From Hyaloscypha bicolor E (Eukaryota > Ascomycota > Leotiomycetes > Helotiales > Hyaloscyphaceae): a stretch of 64,000 nucleotides of DNA. Where the stretch lies: positions 186,001-250,000 of the forward strand of contig NW_020194558.1 of the NCBI RefSeq assembly GCF_002865645.1. The letters run 5' to 3'. The first letter of the stretch is position 1. Each line of letters opens with the position of its first letter. The position numbers and the translations under genes were made by a program. The notes below the pieces were generated by a model, which was not told the DNA's origin, ran no database searches, and was given only the letters and a program-made list of their open reading frames with translations. Shown here one piece after another: positions 22,501 through 35,400 of the stretch.

Positions 22501-22783
22501 GAAAACGGGGGTGGAGGAGGCCGAGAGAAAAAGCTGCTGGTAGAGAGAGGTGATGGGATGGGCATAGAGCCAGAAAAGGTAAACGCGTCAAGTGAAGCAA
22601 GATTACCCCGTCTTGTTCCTCTCCTCGAAGCCGGGATACCGATGCCTGCCAAACGCTCTCGCAGCGCGGCTGCCTGAATGACCTGTCGTCACTTTTGTTC
22701 CACGCTGAGCCCTTCCTTTTCGAACTGCTTGTGATTCTTGGGTATCTATCATCTAGCTATTTTTACATGAAATACAGATGTGC
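19565..22783. other. Long intergenic stretch between kinase and gwt1
   Basis: Probably the promoter and long leader of the kinase gene (first ~1.5 kb) and the 3' flank of gwt1. Contains CT-rich tracts, a C-rich run at 21932-21955, GGTGAA and GATGTG(G) short repeats (20505-20528, 21421-21455), and no supported gene. Confidence 0.45.
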
Positions 22784-24299
22784 TCAGAGTTTGATGGAGA
22801 TGTCGTAGATATCCAACCCCACCGCCAGCCCTGTAACCACAACCGCATGCCCAATCAGGATCCCCATGGCCACCAGATCACTGACATGCAGCGTCGGGAC
22901 AGTCAAGTTCACCGCTCCAGTCAACAGATTTGCAGCCAAGAAAACGAAAAGCCCGTTCCTGTTAAATGCTTCGAGAACCCGACTGGTTGACGCTTTATAG
23001 ACCTCTTCTTCCTCTTTCGGCGATGATGGCGTACTCTTGTTATGCAAGGCGGGAAAGAAAAGCGTTTCGACGAGGCAAAATGCGAGGATTTGTGTTGAGT
23101 TGAAAGCTGCGATCCAGAGGAAGTAGGGGAGATTTGCTAGTCGTCTTGAGACGCTCAAGGACAGCCCGTATTTATAGCTTGTTGAGAACGCGAACAGCAG
23201 GATCCAGACTCCTGACCAGGCGGCGAGGGTGAGGAGGAGGTTTTTACGTTGTGTGCGTGGAATGACGACCATGCCTGTTGATTGCCCGGCCAGAAAGACG
23301 GCTAGATAACCGAAGAAGCTGAAGATTCCTTCGCGGTTTTGGGAGAGGAGGTTTGTTCGAGGAGCGGTAAGGATGAATGCTTTTAGAGAGGTGAACTCGA
23401 GTGCTGCTTGGTATGCTATGCCTAGTAGGATGGCGAGTCCGGCGTATGAGGGGACGTACTCGAACGCCGATTGAAAGAGTGCCAGAAACGGGGGCAAGAA
23501 TCCGAGAGTAAAGAAGAAGTTCCAGTGGACGCCATATTCTGTGACGTGTTCTGCGTAATCCAATCCCTTCACGCTGTATAGTCTGATCAACCCGAGTACC
23601 AGTAATGGTAAGGAGTGCCGTATGGAGCGGTATAGCCGTGTGCTAAGAGATGTCGATTTGCCTGCCAGCTTCTCCTTCAATATTGGTCTTGCTGCGACCA
23701 CTCCCGCTGAGAATACAAATGATCCAACCCCAACGTCCATTAACGATGTACCCCAGTTTTCGACCTTTGCGAACCTGCGAGGGAATATTTTGAAATCGAC
23801 GGCGAGGATTGCTATGGATGTAATGACCATCATTGACCCTCTGTACGTCGTCAAGAACTGCTTCTTGGGCAGCGGGTTTGGCTCCGCATCTTTCGTCTGT
23901 TTCGAGGGGGGCAATTTGGCTTTCTTCGGCGGGGTCTGCTTGGGGAGGACGTATACAAGTGCCCCGAGTGCGAGGAGGGAGGTATTCAGGAGGATCGGAG
24001 ACTTCGCGTAGAGAGTCGTGGCGAGGAGAATGGCTGCGACGTTAAGGAGGAAGTCCACAGCAAATGCAAGAGGTGTATATGGTTTAAAAAAGGACTGTCG
24101 CGACTGCAGTACCGACCAAAGAACAACTGCTGCCTTTCCAGAAGTTAGCACGTTCTGCAATGGAAAGGGGAGAGCTTACAGGAGCCACGGCCGTCACATA
24201 GTTGATCTCCCCGATTTCTCCTCCAGTCAAGTTCGAGACGAAGTCTTCCTTGAGGGCTTTGTAGCTTGCGGCCATCGCTGCTTCAGCTGCCCTTGACAT
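22784..24299 (-). CDS. gwt1: GPI-anchored wall transfer protein 1 (inositol acyltransferase)
   Basis: Exons 24299-24180 and 24133-22784, 46-bp phase-0 intron; 489 aa. Gwt1/PIG-W acylates the inositol of GlcN-PI in the ER, an early essential step of GPI-anchor synthesis, and so supports GPI-anchored cell-wall proteins. Signature: [20 protein letters not shown] at the N-terminus, then [79 protein letters not shown] and [20 protein letters not shown], with about 12-13 membrane segments across the length. Size is normal for the family. The start is uncertain between ATG 24299 and ATG 24275 ([10 protein letters not shown]), the latter closer to usual family starts. Transcribed divergently from the next gene. 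Confidence 0.95.
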
Positions 24300-25473
24300 G
24301 ATGCAAATTGATGTTGGGGGACGCCGTCCCTGCACCCCTCGAAGTTCGAGCTCGTGTTGCTTGAAGATGCCAGAAATCGCGAAGTTCGAAGCGGACTGGA
24401 TGCCGCCTCACCCTGGTCGACTCGTGACTTCTCCAACTTCCTAGTTTTTGTCTTCTCTTCGCTCACAACTCACATCGCAAAGCTGCTTCATTAGGCCAGA
24501 TCTCGGAATGTCCGAATTCCTTCACGGCTTGTTTCGGGAGGATATCCTTGCTCCCGTCATTCGCCTCGGGGCATCCTGCACAGTGTGCTGCTCTCGATCT
24601 GCTCAAAATCAAGAAAATGCAAGAACTTTGTCCAGGCGCCAGTCCACCTGCGAGCTGAGGAATGTCATTTTCAAAGAGCAGCGTGGTTTCCACGTTTCAA
24701 CGTTCTCCCACGCTGCGGGAGGCCTTGGATCTACTGCCACAGTTGCCAGCAATTGCTGTCGATCGAGAATCTGAGGTCGACCACTCCCGCTCGTTGACAC
24801 TCGAATTTCGTCTCAAGAGCATTTTGATCGTCGTATTCCCATTAAATCAGCTGCAGTTGCTCTGCGAAGAAGCCAGCTGTTCATCTATTATACGTTGTTG
24901 ACCCCAAGATGCAATTCTGCCCCCTCAATTCCATCTCATGACTCAGATGATATGACCGTTGTAGTCTCAGTGGCCAAGAAGCAATAAGTGCGACCTTCTC
25001 ATGTTGCCGCAAGCAGTCTTTGTCCTCTGCGGATTTCTAAGTCGTATGTAAGGGATGTCTCAAACCTTCCGACACATCTTTTCTTTGTTTGCTTTCTGAA
25101 AATACGCCAAGTCAGTTGCTGCCAACCACCGCGAAGAATGTGTGTCTCAACCCTTTCAAGTATATCAAAGCCTCTCGCCTCGGCCGATGTCCATCACCAA
25201 AGCACTCGTCTTTCTGATCAGAGTTGCTCGAATTTTCTTTCGTGTCTTTAAGCTGCCTCGGGGTCAAGGACAGGAAGTCCTCATCGAGAGCAGAAGCAGA
25301 GACCGAGTTGCCTGAAAATTCTCAATTGGTCTATAACGAATGTACTCTGAGGGCGGAGTTGACAACATATCTCAGATCTCCCTATACATGAGATTCTCGA
25401 AGTCACAGGCGTACCCAGAATCCACTTTCCACATCACGCGACCTCCGATCAAGCTTTCCTCGTATCTGCAACC
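24300..25473. other. Divergent intergenic region
   Basis: Lies between the start of gwt1 (-) and the start of the next plus-strand gene, so it holds two promoters. No gene supported. Confidence 0.5.
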
Positions 25474-26652
25474 ATGATTGCGGCCTCACCTCCTCCCCGA
25501 CGACATCATACAGATATTCCGCCACTAGAAACTCGTCCCGATACTCCGGTGGACCGGACACGAAGAAAGTCGACCCCGGGTCAAGGGTCACTACCCACAA
25601 AACCGACTGCTCCATTGCCTAGCCCGAGTATTATAACAGCACGTGCCTATTACCTCGAATTGGCGTCACCAATCGGGCCGGGGGAAAGTGCAACCAGGAG
25701 CCGCAGAAGCTTAATTCAAGGGCACCCATTGCCAAGGAGACATTCAATTCTGCCTACGACTGGAAATCTAGTGTCTCAGTTAGAGAATTTCAAATTTACG
25801 CCTGCTGGAAACGATCTTCAAGCAGTGTCAGAGGGAGAGGAAGCCCAAAGGAAGATCAAGACCGAAGATGATAATGTGTGTATGAACGAGATCACAGAAA
25901 GCAAGCCTGTTCGACAAATACGAAAATCAAGTCTCATATGCGGAACACACCAAGAAGTGCTCCGTCAAGTCCCGTTTCAGTATACTCACGATCACTTGCG
26001 AGATTGGGGACATGCATATCTAGGGAATTCGGAGACGGCAGATGCATTCGTCCACGCAGTGAGCTTACGGCGACCCAGTCTGGAGATCAAGGATGAATTT
26101 CAAGTCAGGTCAACAGATGTAGTCACCATCCGAGCCAGAATTGTGCCAAAAGCAAAAGAGCGAAAGCCCTTCTTAATTCAAAGACAATTCAATATCGATG
26201 AACTACGGTCAAGAATAGCCAAACCACAAGCCATTCGAGATTTGGAGGTAGACAACATGCCTTCTCAACCAAGGCGGTCAAGCCGAATACGGAGATCCTC
26301 AGCCTGGCAAGCTGTAGCGCATCAAAAGAAAGCATCAGGGAACTGCAGGACCCTTATAACAGAGCGGCATGCTCCACTAGGAATCGGGACTCTTCCTATT
26401 CGTAAGTTGCTATGACTTCCCGGCCAATGTACTCGACTAACAAATACAGACATCGAATACGCACTGCACTACGTCCCCGTCCTCGCGGCGCTGATGCTCT
26501 CGGGCCACGTCCGAAAGGGGGACACCATTGACCTCCCCATCCCGCACCCTGAATCCTGGAAGGAAACTGTGACCTACATCTACACAGGTTGCGAAACTCC
26601 TTCCGCCGCAGTCAGGAAAAACATTTCGTACCTTGCTGGGCACGGTGACTAA
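25474..26652 (+). CDS. Conserved fungal hypothetical with BTB-like C-terminal segment
   Basis: Exons 25474-26401 and 26450-26652, 48-bp intron (GTAAGT donor, ACTAAC branch, ACAG acceptor), phase 1; 376 aa. The first 300 residues are basic and low-complexity (RHH, RRKS, SRIRR patches), likely disordered and possibly nuclear. After splicing the C-terminus reads YVPVLAALMLSGHVRKGD, IDLPIPHPESW, TVTYIYTGCE, AAVRKNISYLAG. That order of a short helix, proline-rich strand, YxYTG and AVRxNxxYL is seen in a group of ascomycete proteins and resembles the last helices of BTB/POZ folds. Function unknown; a protein-interaction role is only an inference. The unspliced frame stops at 26415 and would miss the conserved part. 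Confidence 0.75.
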
Positions 26653-29600
26653 ACGCCACGCAAGTTGGGAAAACAGAAATTTGGTTGCGGCTGCATGAGC
26701 ACATTACGGGAAAACGGGGGACGACGGATTTGATTTCGTGCATCTGCATGCGGCTTTGAGGTCATGGTTCAAGGGTCGAGAAGGCCCCTCTGGTTCATGG
26801 TTTGTGGCTCGGGGAGCGAGATTCGGAAAGTCCGCTTCGGTATTTGTGCATGCATGCGTCACAGACCAGCACGGTATTGGGGTTCAAGAAGTGGCGGCGG
26901 GGAACGCGGGATGAGTTTTCTATTTGGAGCGCTTTGCAGACTTAAGAGCCTTTGACTATGTACCGGCACTGCTTGAAAAAGAGTTTTATGCAGGAAGCTG
27001 GACTGATCTTCACCCAATCTAGAGCCTGAGACCTAAACACACTTGATTTTGAATGTCACTCTGCCATTCCATTTGCTAGAGAAGTCTGAAACCCTGATTT
27101 CAACTGGAAAACGAATATCGAGGGTCGGTGACGAGCATCTTCCCTGCGCGAGTCGCATCCAATCGGCCCCCAAAAGTGGTACAGAGGGGAAAGAAGCTTG
27201 ACTTAACTTAACTTGCAGCATGCACACTGTCGCTCCGCCATACAAAACTCGGCACCGTGGCTTTTTTTCCTTCTTCTAAAAACAAATATTTCCAGAAGGC
27301 ACAAAAGGTTGACCGCCAATGTGTGCGCAACCCGCCGTTTTTCCCTGCATGGCGAACGGACGGATGACGGTCTCCAGATCCTCGAGGAAACGGGGGGGAC
27401 GGGGCGGCATGTCATGCATACGCTTTGCACGGCCCTTCCCAACGGTCAATGGGTGCGTTTCTACAGCGCCTGCTGTGTAACGGGCACGGCGGCTGTGTGA
27501 AACCGGGTCTCGTTTGTGGCCTCGAAAGCACCGCGCAAGCTAGTGAGCACCTTAATAAGGATGGGAGAGGGACGAGGGGGAGAAGTGAACAGAGAGTGTG
27601 GCCGAGCTGTGCCGGAGGCGTGGCTGTTCTGGAGAACGATGTGACTGCCGATTCGACACCAGAAGACGGAGGGCTTCCCGTGCGATGTTGCTGGCCACAC
27701 GAACGGACCGATGGAGTCGAAAAAAAACTCCCCCATTGGGGGCTGATTCGAGGAGAGGGTTTTTGCACAGAGGTGGGAATGGATATCGCAGGGTGAGTGC
27801 ATGCAGGTCTTGTGCGTTTCAACCGCATGTAAAAGTGAAACCCTGTTATGATCATGATTTTCTCATTATTCATAGAAATGAGGAACATTTGTGACTGACC
27901 AAGTGGATGGTTTTAGCGCCTGGTGAGCGTGATGAGACATTGAGTGTCGACGGGTTTTAATGGTGGGATGTGTTTCAGCTGTGGTTGGGGGCTTAAGCCG
28001 CTGATGAAGTCCGAGGAGATTACCCCGCAATGGCCAAAGCACTGGAGCGGATATCTCGCTATCTTGAAAATACAAGCGGATGTACCCCTCTTTGTCTCTT
28101 AGTACAGAGTACGTTGTTACCTCCATTCAAGTTGGATTGTCAAGAGAAGTGAAGGGAATTTGATGAAGTTTAGATGGAGAATAAATTAAGGTGCCAGCCT
28201 TCAATTGACGAACTATGACGTGCGGAGCCCGGCTCCGACGCCCTCTTGGATTAACTCTGCAGCTGTTGAGAGAAGTAGCAGCTTCATCACCGTGCTCCTT
28301 AAGTTTCGAAATCTCGATCTTAGTCCGGCACCTAGTAACTTCAGCAAGCCTTGGCTGGAAGCTAGGGCGCAAGTAAATTAAAATAAACGAACCCAAATGC
28401 ACGGCCAGCCGTCCCCAGCGTCTGCAGCTGGCCAAGTTTATACTTTCTTCAGTGCAGTCACAAGAATCCAAGAATCCAAGAATCTCGCTGCTCGCAGATT
28501 TCTCTGAATGGGGGGAGGGGCAGTGTGGACCCCACCTTTTCAAACCTCACGTCTTGATCCTCGTTCCTCACACACACCTCTAAAATAGAGGAACATGCGA
28601 TGCATGCACGACCGACTCATGTACAGCGCTCGATCGGAGGGACCTGCATAGGTGGGATCAAGTTTCGACTCCTTTCACGATTCGATTCGTCTCCCGCCAT
28701 CATCATCCCACCTTCCCCCCCCCAAAACGCCAGGATCAGATGCATCAGCGGTGTCTAGCACGTGTTGAGGACACCCTCTTCGCTCCCAAACCCCTCACAC
28801 AGCAAGCGAAAGCACACCCTCACCTCACTCTAAGCGCGAGTGAGAAGGGGGCGAGTAGACCAAGAAAAGATCTATCGCCTCTATTCTCCCGGTCAGACTC
28901 CAACTCACATGCACCTAATCCGAGCCGGGTCTAGACTTGCAACCCATCTTGAGCATTTCTATCACTTGTCAACTTCCTATCTCGTGTCAGGAAAGAAAAA
29001 AGATCCGACACACACAACACACACACACACACACACACACACGCCAGGTAGGTCATTGAGACTTAGTTATTTGGAAAAACATGTGAAAACTTTCAGTAGA
29101 ATGAGCGAATCCTGCAATCAACTGCCCACCGATCTTCAACACGAGATTAAACGCTTTGCTCTAGATTTATCCAGAGCACACACGTAACTTACACAATTAT
29201 CATTTTGATTTGAATTTGAAATTTAGAGTTTCGGCAGTCCGAAGACGACAGCATGTATCCGATAGGGAGCCGAGAGCGTGTGATGTTCCCCCCAGATACC
29301 GACTGTTCATCATGAAGAGACACGTATTCATCCGTGCCGATACGGCTCGCTCCTCCCCTTCCTCTGCTCTCCTTGCCGGAGCAGACATGAGTACATTATC
29401 CAAAATTTAACTTTTTCTTATGCTTGCTGCAAGGGAGAAGGCAGGACGTCCGTCCGTACCGGGTACCTCTCCTCGACACCCTCCCGCCTGAATGCTTAAC
29501 CGAAGACACTTGTCGGGCCAACCAACCCGGCCATTCTCGCCTTTCGAAACCACACCAGACTCAAACTGCATCGGGAAAACGGTCTTCTCTTTCTCTCCGA

Positions 29601-30787
29601 ACGAACCTCACCTCATCCCTCCCCATCTCATCTCATCTCATCCCTCATCCCCTCCTTAAACTTCGAGAATCTGACACTTTTGCCCATGCCTGAAACGGGA
29701 AAGGCCGGGAAATGACAAGAGCAGAACGTAACTCCCCTCCTCCGATCGGAACCCCCCCGGCCGCCCCTAACTGGCCCCGTATTCCCGGCCCGCTGATGAA
29801 GAGGGTGGCTTGGGCCAATGCTCGCAGACAGAAGCCCTGACGTGCATGCTGTACGTGCAGCCAGCGCAGATGCAGCGTACATGCAGCATGCACACGCACC
29901 AGCGGCCTGCATTACGTTTGCGTTAGCGGGTGTGGAGGCGCAGGGATGGATGCCTGGGCTTCTGAGAGAGCAGTGACGTTGCTTGAGCTTACAATTTTAA
30001 ATATTTTTGCTCTGGATTCCGAATCGCCAATTGCCTGTTGGGGAAGAATGAGGCTGGTGTAATTCTAGAGTTGTCGAGGTGAGTAAAGAAGAGGGTTTGG
30101 ATGTCACGGTAGCAGAAGGAGGGGAGAGGTGCTTGAGACCGAAAATTTAAATTTCTCTCTCCAAAGGGATCTCATTTATCGGTGATTTCTCTATCCGGAT
30201 GCAATCTCTCATCTATCAACGATTTCGCATGACCTCAGCCCTGTCAAACCTCGATCCACCAATTTTGTGTAGAGAATTTGAAAATTTAGAAAAATAGGAA
30301 AAAAGAACTTTTGCTCCATCTCAACCTCAACTTTTGCTCGGCGCCCAGTGACCAGTCCAGGGCTCATAGAAAGAGAAACAAGGAAATTTTCGCCCCAACA
30401 CAGAACGCAGAATTTTGTGCCGGTGCTGTGGCCCCCTACTTATGTTTCCCTTCTTTCAAGGGAAACGTGTTCGATTTGCCGCAATACTCAGGCTCCGGCC
30501 AGGTCGCAAAGCGCGAGAGAAAAAATCAAAGACGCCAGAAAATGTAGCTGCCAGACACAATTTCAAAACCCGTTTCAGTTCGCCGTTAGCCGTTCTCAAA
30601 GGAACAGGCACAAGCGCTTGCCAAATCTGGCAAAATCTGGCAAGCAAAAGCCTAAAAGCTCAATAAAAACAGAAAAGGTTTCGTCTCGTCCGTGAATCAT
30701 AAAAGTCGTCACCAGAAAGCAAGGCGTAATATGCTGAGGAAAGGTCCCTTGGAGTTATGCTGCACTAGCGTCCAAAGGGTCCTTTTA
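26653..30787. other. Four-kilobase stretch without a supported gene
   Basis: Mixed composition. Holds a (CA)n run at 29008-29042 and several short frames on both strands with no recognisable family or signal. The right end is the 3' flank of the GT2 gene. Confidence 0.45.
29008..29042. repeat. (CA)n microsatellite
   Basis: About 17 CA units with one AA interruption. Confidence 0.9.
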
Positions 30788-32487
30788 TTAATCCGAAGCC
30801 GAACTAGAATCTGAATCGTCGTTGGAATCGTTAAGGTCGTAAGACAAGCTGATGGATACTGCGTCTAGGTCGCTCTCAGACCGGTAGTCTGGGGCGGCTG
30901 AGGGAGCCGTGGTTGGCTTCTCTGTGGAAGGGATGTAGCTCTTGTCGTCCTTGTAGCGGACGAGGACGGGGTGATTGCCCGGTGGGAGGGTAATGCTTTC
31001 GCTGCGACGTGCTCGGGGTGTCATACGCTGGCTGTCGTTAGTGTCACCGTCTGCGCGGCTGCCCCAGGATGTCTGTGATACGTTAGAGAGGGGCATTCAG
31101 GGATGAGCACGTGACATACCATGCGAAGGGTCGCTAATGCCCATAGTTTGATAAAACCGTGGAAATATCCGAAAAGGATGGAAAGCGGCAGAAACACGAT
31201 ATCAGTGGGTTCGCGGATGAAGAGGCCCACTAGCTTGATGACTTTGGTCCAGAACATGAAGGCGAGTTGAGCGTAGAGGCAGTAGAGTTGGCCGTTGCCG
31301 GGTAGGTCTCTGAAAGCTCGGAAGGTCAAGATAAGGATGACAGGATCAAAGAGAACCGAGAGGGAGGTGAAGGTGGCGATGTGGAGGGCGTATGTGCACC
31401 AAGGTTGTTGTCTAAGAAACTTATTAGCAAAATCCAACATCGTGGCTGGATCACTGACCGAATAACATATCCTTCTGTGACAAGACTTGTGTAATTGCTC
31501 CGCCAGTTGCTGCGCGCCCAACGAGAGCATTGATACAAGAATTTCATGTTGTTCTCAAGGGTTGTCTCTATTTCGCATTCCCGGTTGTACTGGATCCATG
31601 TCTTCCACTGCTTCGAGACCAACCAGCGTGTAACAAAATTGTCATCATCGGCATTGAGCGTATACGGACCCCAGCGCTCAGTCTTGAAGCCCTCCAAGAA
31701 CAATGAGCTTTGCAGAATCTCCGAGCGGAAGGCGCAGGTGCGGCCAGACATGCAGGACGTTCCACCGTCGATGCCGTGCGTAGCCGAGATCTCAAAGTTG
31801 CGTCGCTCAATGTACGCTGCGCCCAACCAGTTGTAGTTTCTGGCCATAAGTGGTCCTGACCGGACTCTCTTGACTCGTTGGTTTGGTCCTACACCACCAA
31901 TTCTCTCATTTTCGAAGGGAGCCAGAAGCCAAGGTAGAATTGTGTTGGGCCACGTGACATCGTCATCCGCCATAATGATGATGGACGTCTTGACCTCGGG
32001 AATAGCCTCGCAGACCTGTATCCGCTTATTCGCAATCCGTGTTTGGAAAACTCGAATGTTCGAAGCCTCGAGAGTTTTTGTGAACTTGACAAGTTTATCA
32101 TATTTGTCGGACGTGGTTACCAGGAGCAGCTCACAGGGGTGGCACGCGAGGATGCTTTGTAATGAATCCCTCAACTCCTCGAAGTTGTTATGAATCGTAG
32201 GGATGATTACCGTCACATCTTTGGCTGTGTAGTTGGGATTCGCAGGAATTGGGACAGATTTGTAGACCCAATGGCTCCAGAAGTGAACGATTGTACGGAC
32301 GTATCGATGGAGCCTGCATATTCTGTCAGTGTGGTATTTTGATATCATGGATGCCTCGTGGAAATTTAGGAGCACAGATTCCTCGAATCTAGACTCCAGG
32401 ATCGTAAAGAATTTGCACTTACCAAAAGAATACCCAAATGGCCTGGTAGATCCACGTACTTTCAGGGAGAAACCACCAGAACGACAT
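30788..32487 (-). CDS. Type 2 glycosyltransferase (Cps1-like polysaccharide synthase)
   Basis: Four exons: 32487-32423, 32313-31459, 31411-31120, 31072-30788; introns of 109, 47, 47 and phases 2, 2, 0; 498 aa. A membrane segment at the N-terminus (SFWWFLPESTWIYQAIWVFF) precedes a GT2 fold: VTVIIPT (55-61), DxD-type ADDD (137-140), GGTSCMSGRT (204-213), NADDDNFVTRW (242-252) and QCSRW (283-287), the Q-x-x-R-W signature of processive synthases. Two or three further membrane helices follow (TFTSLSVLFDPVILILTF, LAFMFWTKVIKLVGLF), then an acidic Ser/Asp-rich cytosolic tail. Family members, including the wheat-pathogen protein ZtGT2 and Cryptococcus Cps1, act at the plasma membrane and are needed for hyphal surface polymer and filamentous growth; the product here is inferred. 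All key residues are present. Confidence 0.92.
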
Positions 32488-35400
32488 GGTGGTGTGGGAA
32501 ACCGGGCAAGACGACCAGGCGGCGCGGAGATGATCAGGGGTCCAACTGCAGGATTCCGTACCGCAATGTCTGATTCCTTGAGGTGATTGCGGTGTGCAGG
32601 ATGAATTGCCACTATGGGATGATTTCGAGAGGCGAGAAGTAGGTGGTCATGTGTCAGCTTCTCCACCAGTGAATTTGATGGGTCCAAAAGTGACTTTTAT
32701 ATCCTGGCCGGCAAAACCATGTGGTAGGTCGGAAATAGAAATGGAGTCGAAGGAGGCTGAATGGCAACGATTTCAAGAAGATCTGTCGGGAGGCGTAGAT
32801 CCCCGTCTGTAAGACACGGCGCGGAGAGCGTGTGGCCAGCTGTGTGGAAGGAAGAGGAGGGTGGCGGTAGTTGTTCGGGGTGAGATGATGCTTCCTTTTG
32901 GGGATTTTTGTAGTCTTGGGATTTTCCTGCACCAGTCGATTTTTGGTTTTTCGGGTTGGAAGGAAAGAGCAAATTAGAATATTCACTGGAGCCAGCCGTG
33001 AAAACCCAAGCCCGATTCTCTAATGCAATGCAACGCCGTACCAGGCCAAAAAAGTCGAAGTTGGTGTGCTGATTTGAGTATGCTGGTTTCGAGGTGCAGA
33101 CCAACGTGCAAGTGAGTAAGTAAGTGATGATACTGACTGACGATGCCCGAGGGAAGTCGTATTATCAAGAACAACGAAGGACTGAGATAAAAGATCAATC
33201 ACAAAAGGACCGTCATTCGCAAGTGCTGAGGTCAGTTGATAAATACACAGTACCAGGTGCCCTTCATATACACCATGCACGAGTGTCGCCGATATGTCAT
33301 GTTGCTACGCTCTCTGCCGGGTCTATGGAGGGACTATATAGCTTAGCCATGAGATGGGGCGGCAAGGCCATGAGCCAGCAGCAGCGTCTAAGTAGCTGCG
33401 GACGCGAACCCGATCAGTCAGTTTTTTTTTTTTTTTAGGAACCGCGTCGTCAGACGTTAGCAGCGTACGGGAGAATGTGGACTGGGAGGTGCGAGGTGTT
33501 GTCAGGGATCGAGATGAGCGAGTGGATCACCTTGGAGACAACAGGCGCTGTCTGGGCTGGGGAAGCCGTGGAGCGCGCGAGAGGACTAGGTACGACCGTC
33601 GAGGGAGATGAAGTCGAAGAAATACGCTTGCCGGCGCGCCACATTCCCTCAAATTGTGGCCTCTTCCATGCTGCTCCCGGGTTTTGAGGGCGGGCGGGCA
33701 TTGCAGCCAGTTGACGCAGGAGAAGTACTGCAACCGCGCAGCAGGCCAGGTAGCTTCTCTCGACGAGGACCCTGACAGCACGAGTCGAGCCCGTTCTCAC
33801 CACTCAGTGAGGCCACTGATGACAGCGATCCGGCGCTGGCTGCTGAGACAGCCTGAATAGCCTCGATGACAAGCCCTCATGAACCATGCAAACGCCCATG
33901 TCACTGGCCTTGGGGAGGTGCTGGACAGTGGACGGTGCTTGGGAAGGGGGCAGGCCGCTTCGACGCGTTCGAATAGAGGCCGCTGCACTGCGCCGGATTT
34001 GTACATGTGAAAGAAACGCCCGGTACGCCTTTTTCAACATCGGCCGGAGCTCCACGCCTCCTCCATCGACCACTGAGCAGCTAGCACACTCTGGGTTCGA
34101 GGCGCCTCGCTTGTCGATGCAGGCTCGATGCCATGCAGCTGCCAGAGAACGGAGTCTGCTGGTGATGGTGCTGACCAGGGTTCAGCGGGCCAGGGCCTCG
34201 ATGGGGGGAGGGGGGGAGCGAAGTGAGGGGCACGATGGAGCTTGATGGTGGTGGTGGTGGTGGTGGTCGTGGTGGACATCCGTTCAAGTTGTCCGGATTC
34301 AGCGCGAGCAGCCAGCGCGCTTAATTTCACGGCTCACTCTCCAGCATGGCCATCACGGATCACAGCATCACACGAGCACGCGGCCGTCATCCACGGCTCC
34401 AGACGGCAGCATCTGGCAGTGCCGCACCGTACCCGTTACCGGGGAGGGGTGCTGGGCTGTAGCCCCCTCCTCGTGGGTTTGAAACAATACTGGTTCGTTC
34501 TTTTTACGGCACCAGACTCGCTCGTCCAGCCGGCGTATGTATGGCGTTTCTCGCCGTTCGTCAGCCGGCAGCAGGGTGATGCGAGCAGCATGTAACTGCA
34601 AATCTGCGAGTTGCAAGGTACTGGAGAATGGCAGACATGGTTCAGTTGTCAGTTGTCATTACGGATCAGAATTGTTCCTGGAATGCTAATCCCGTCACGG
34701 CCATTACCTCCAGAAAGGCTATCCTGTCCTGAGCTTCGCGCTGACAATTCGAGAAGCGATGTTCACGCTGCAGCCGCCTGGAAATGAAATCTCATTCCCG
34801 TTGAGAGTCAGATTGGTCTAAGATCTGGTCCAGGGTTGGGTGGAGGAGGAACCGCAATGAGACACAGACAATCGACTGGGCGGGGTTCACAGCGGACTAG
34901 AGACCTCTGAGTAAGAGGGCGGGCGAAGCCCGGTCACTAACCTTCTTGCTGTGGAGAACATCGAAACTTTGTTCGATATGGAACTTTCTGTGGCTCGAAG
35001 CACGCGCCGAAGATCAACAGGCAAATCTTTATTCCTTGCGAGAGTCAAGGTCCAGCATCTTTGTCTGGCTGGATGCAGCTGCAGCGGCAACGGCCGCCGG
35101 CCGTTTCGCCCTGGGTGCCAGTACCCCCGATCTTGGTACGGAAGCACGACGTTGCTCCCCATATTGCCTTCGACGGGGAGGGAACGTGGATCATGTATTG
35201 GGTACATGAGCTGCCCTCGAAATGAAGATGAGGTACATGCAATCTCGAGCTCGACCCCTGGGAGGCGAGGCGTTTGGCCTTCAAGCCTGGAATCGCCATG
35301 GCTCGGCGGGACGGTGGCAGTGGACACCCCGTGGCGTGTGCTTATCTAGAACGGGGCCAAGATGCCTCTGTAGCTCCTTGTGGATTTGTGGGCCCTGTCC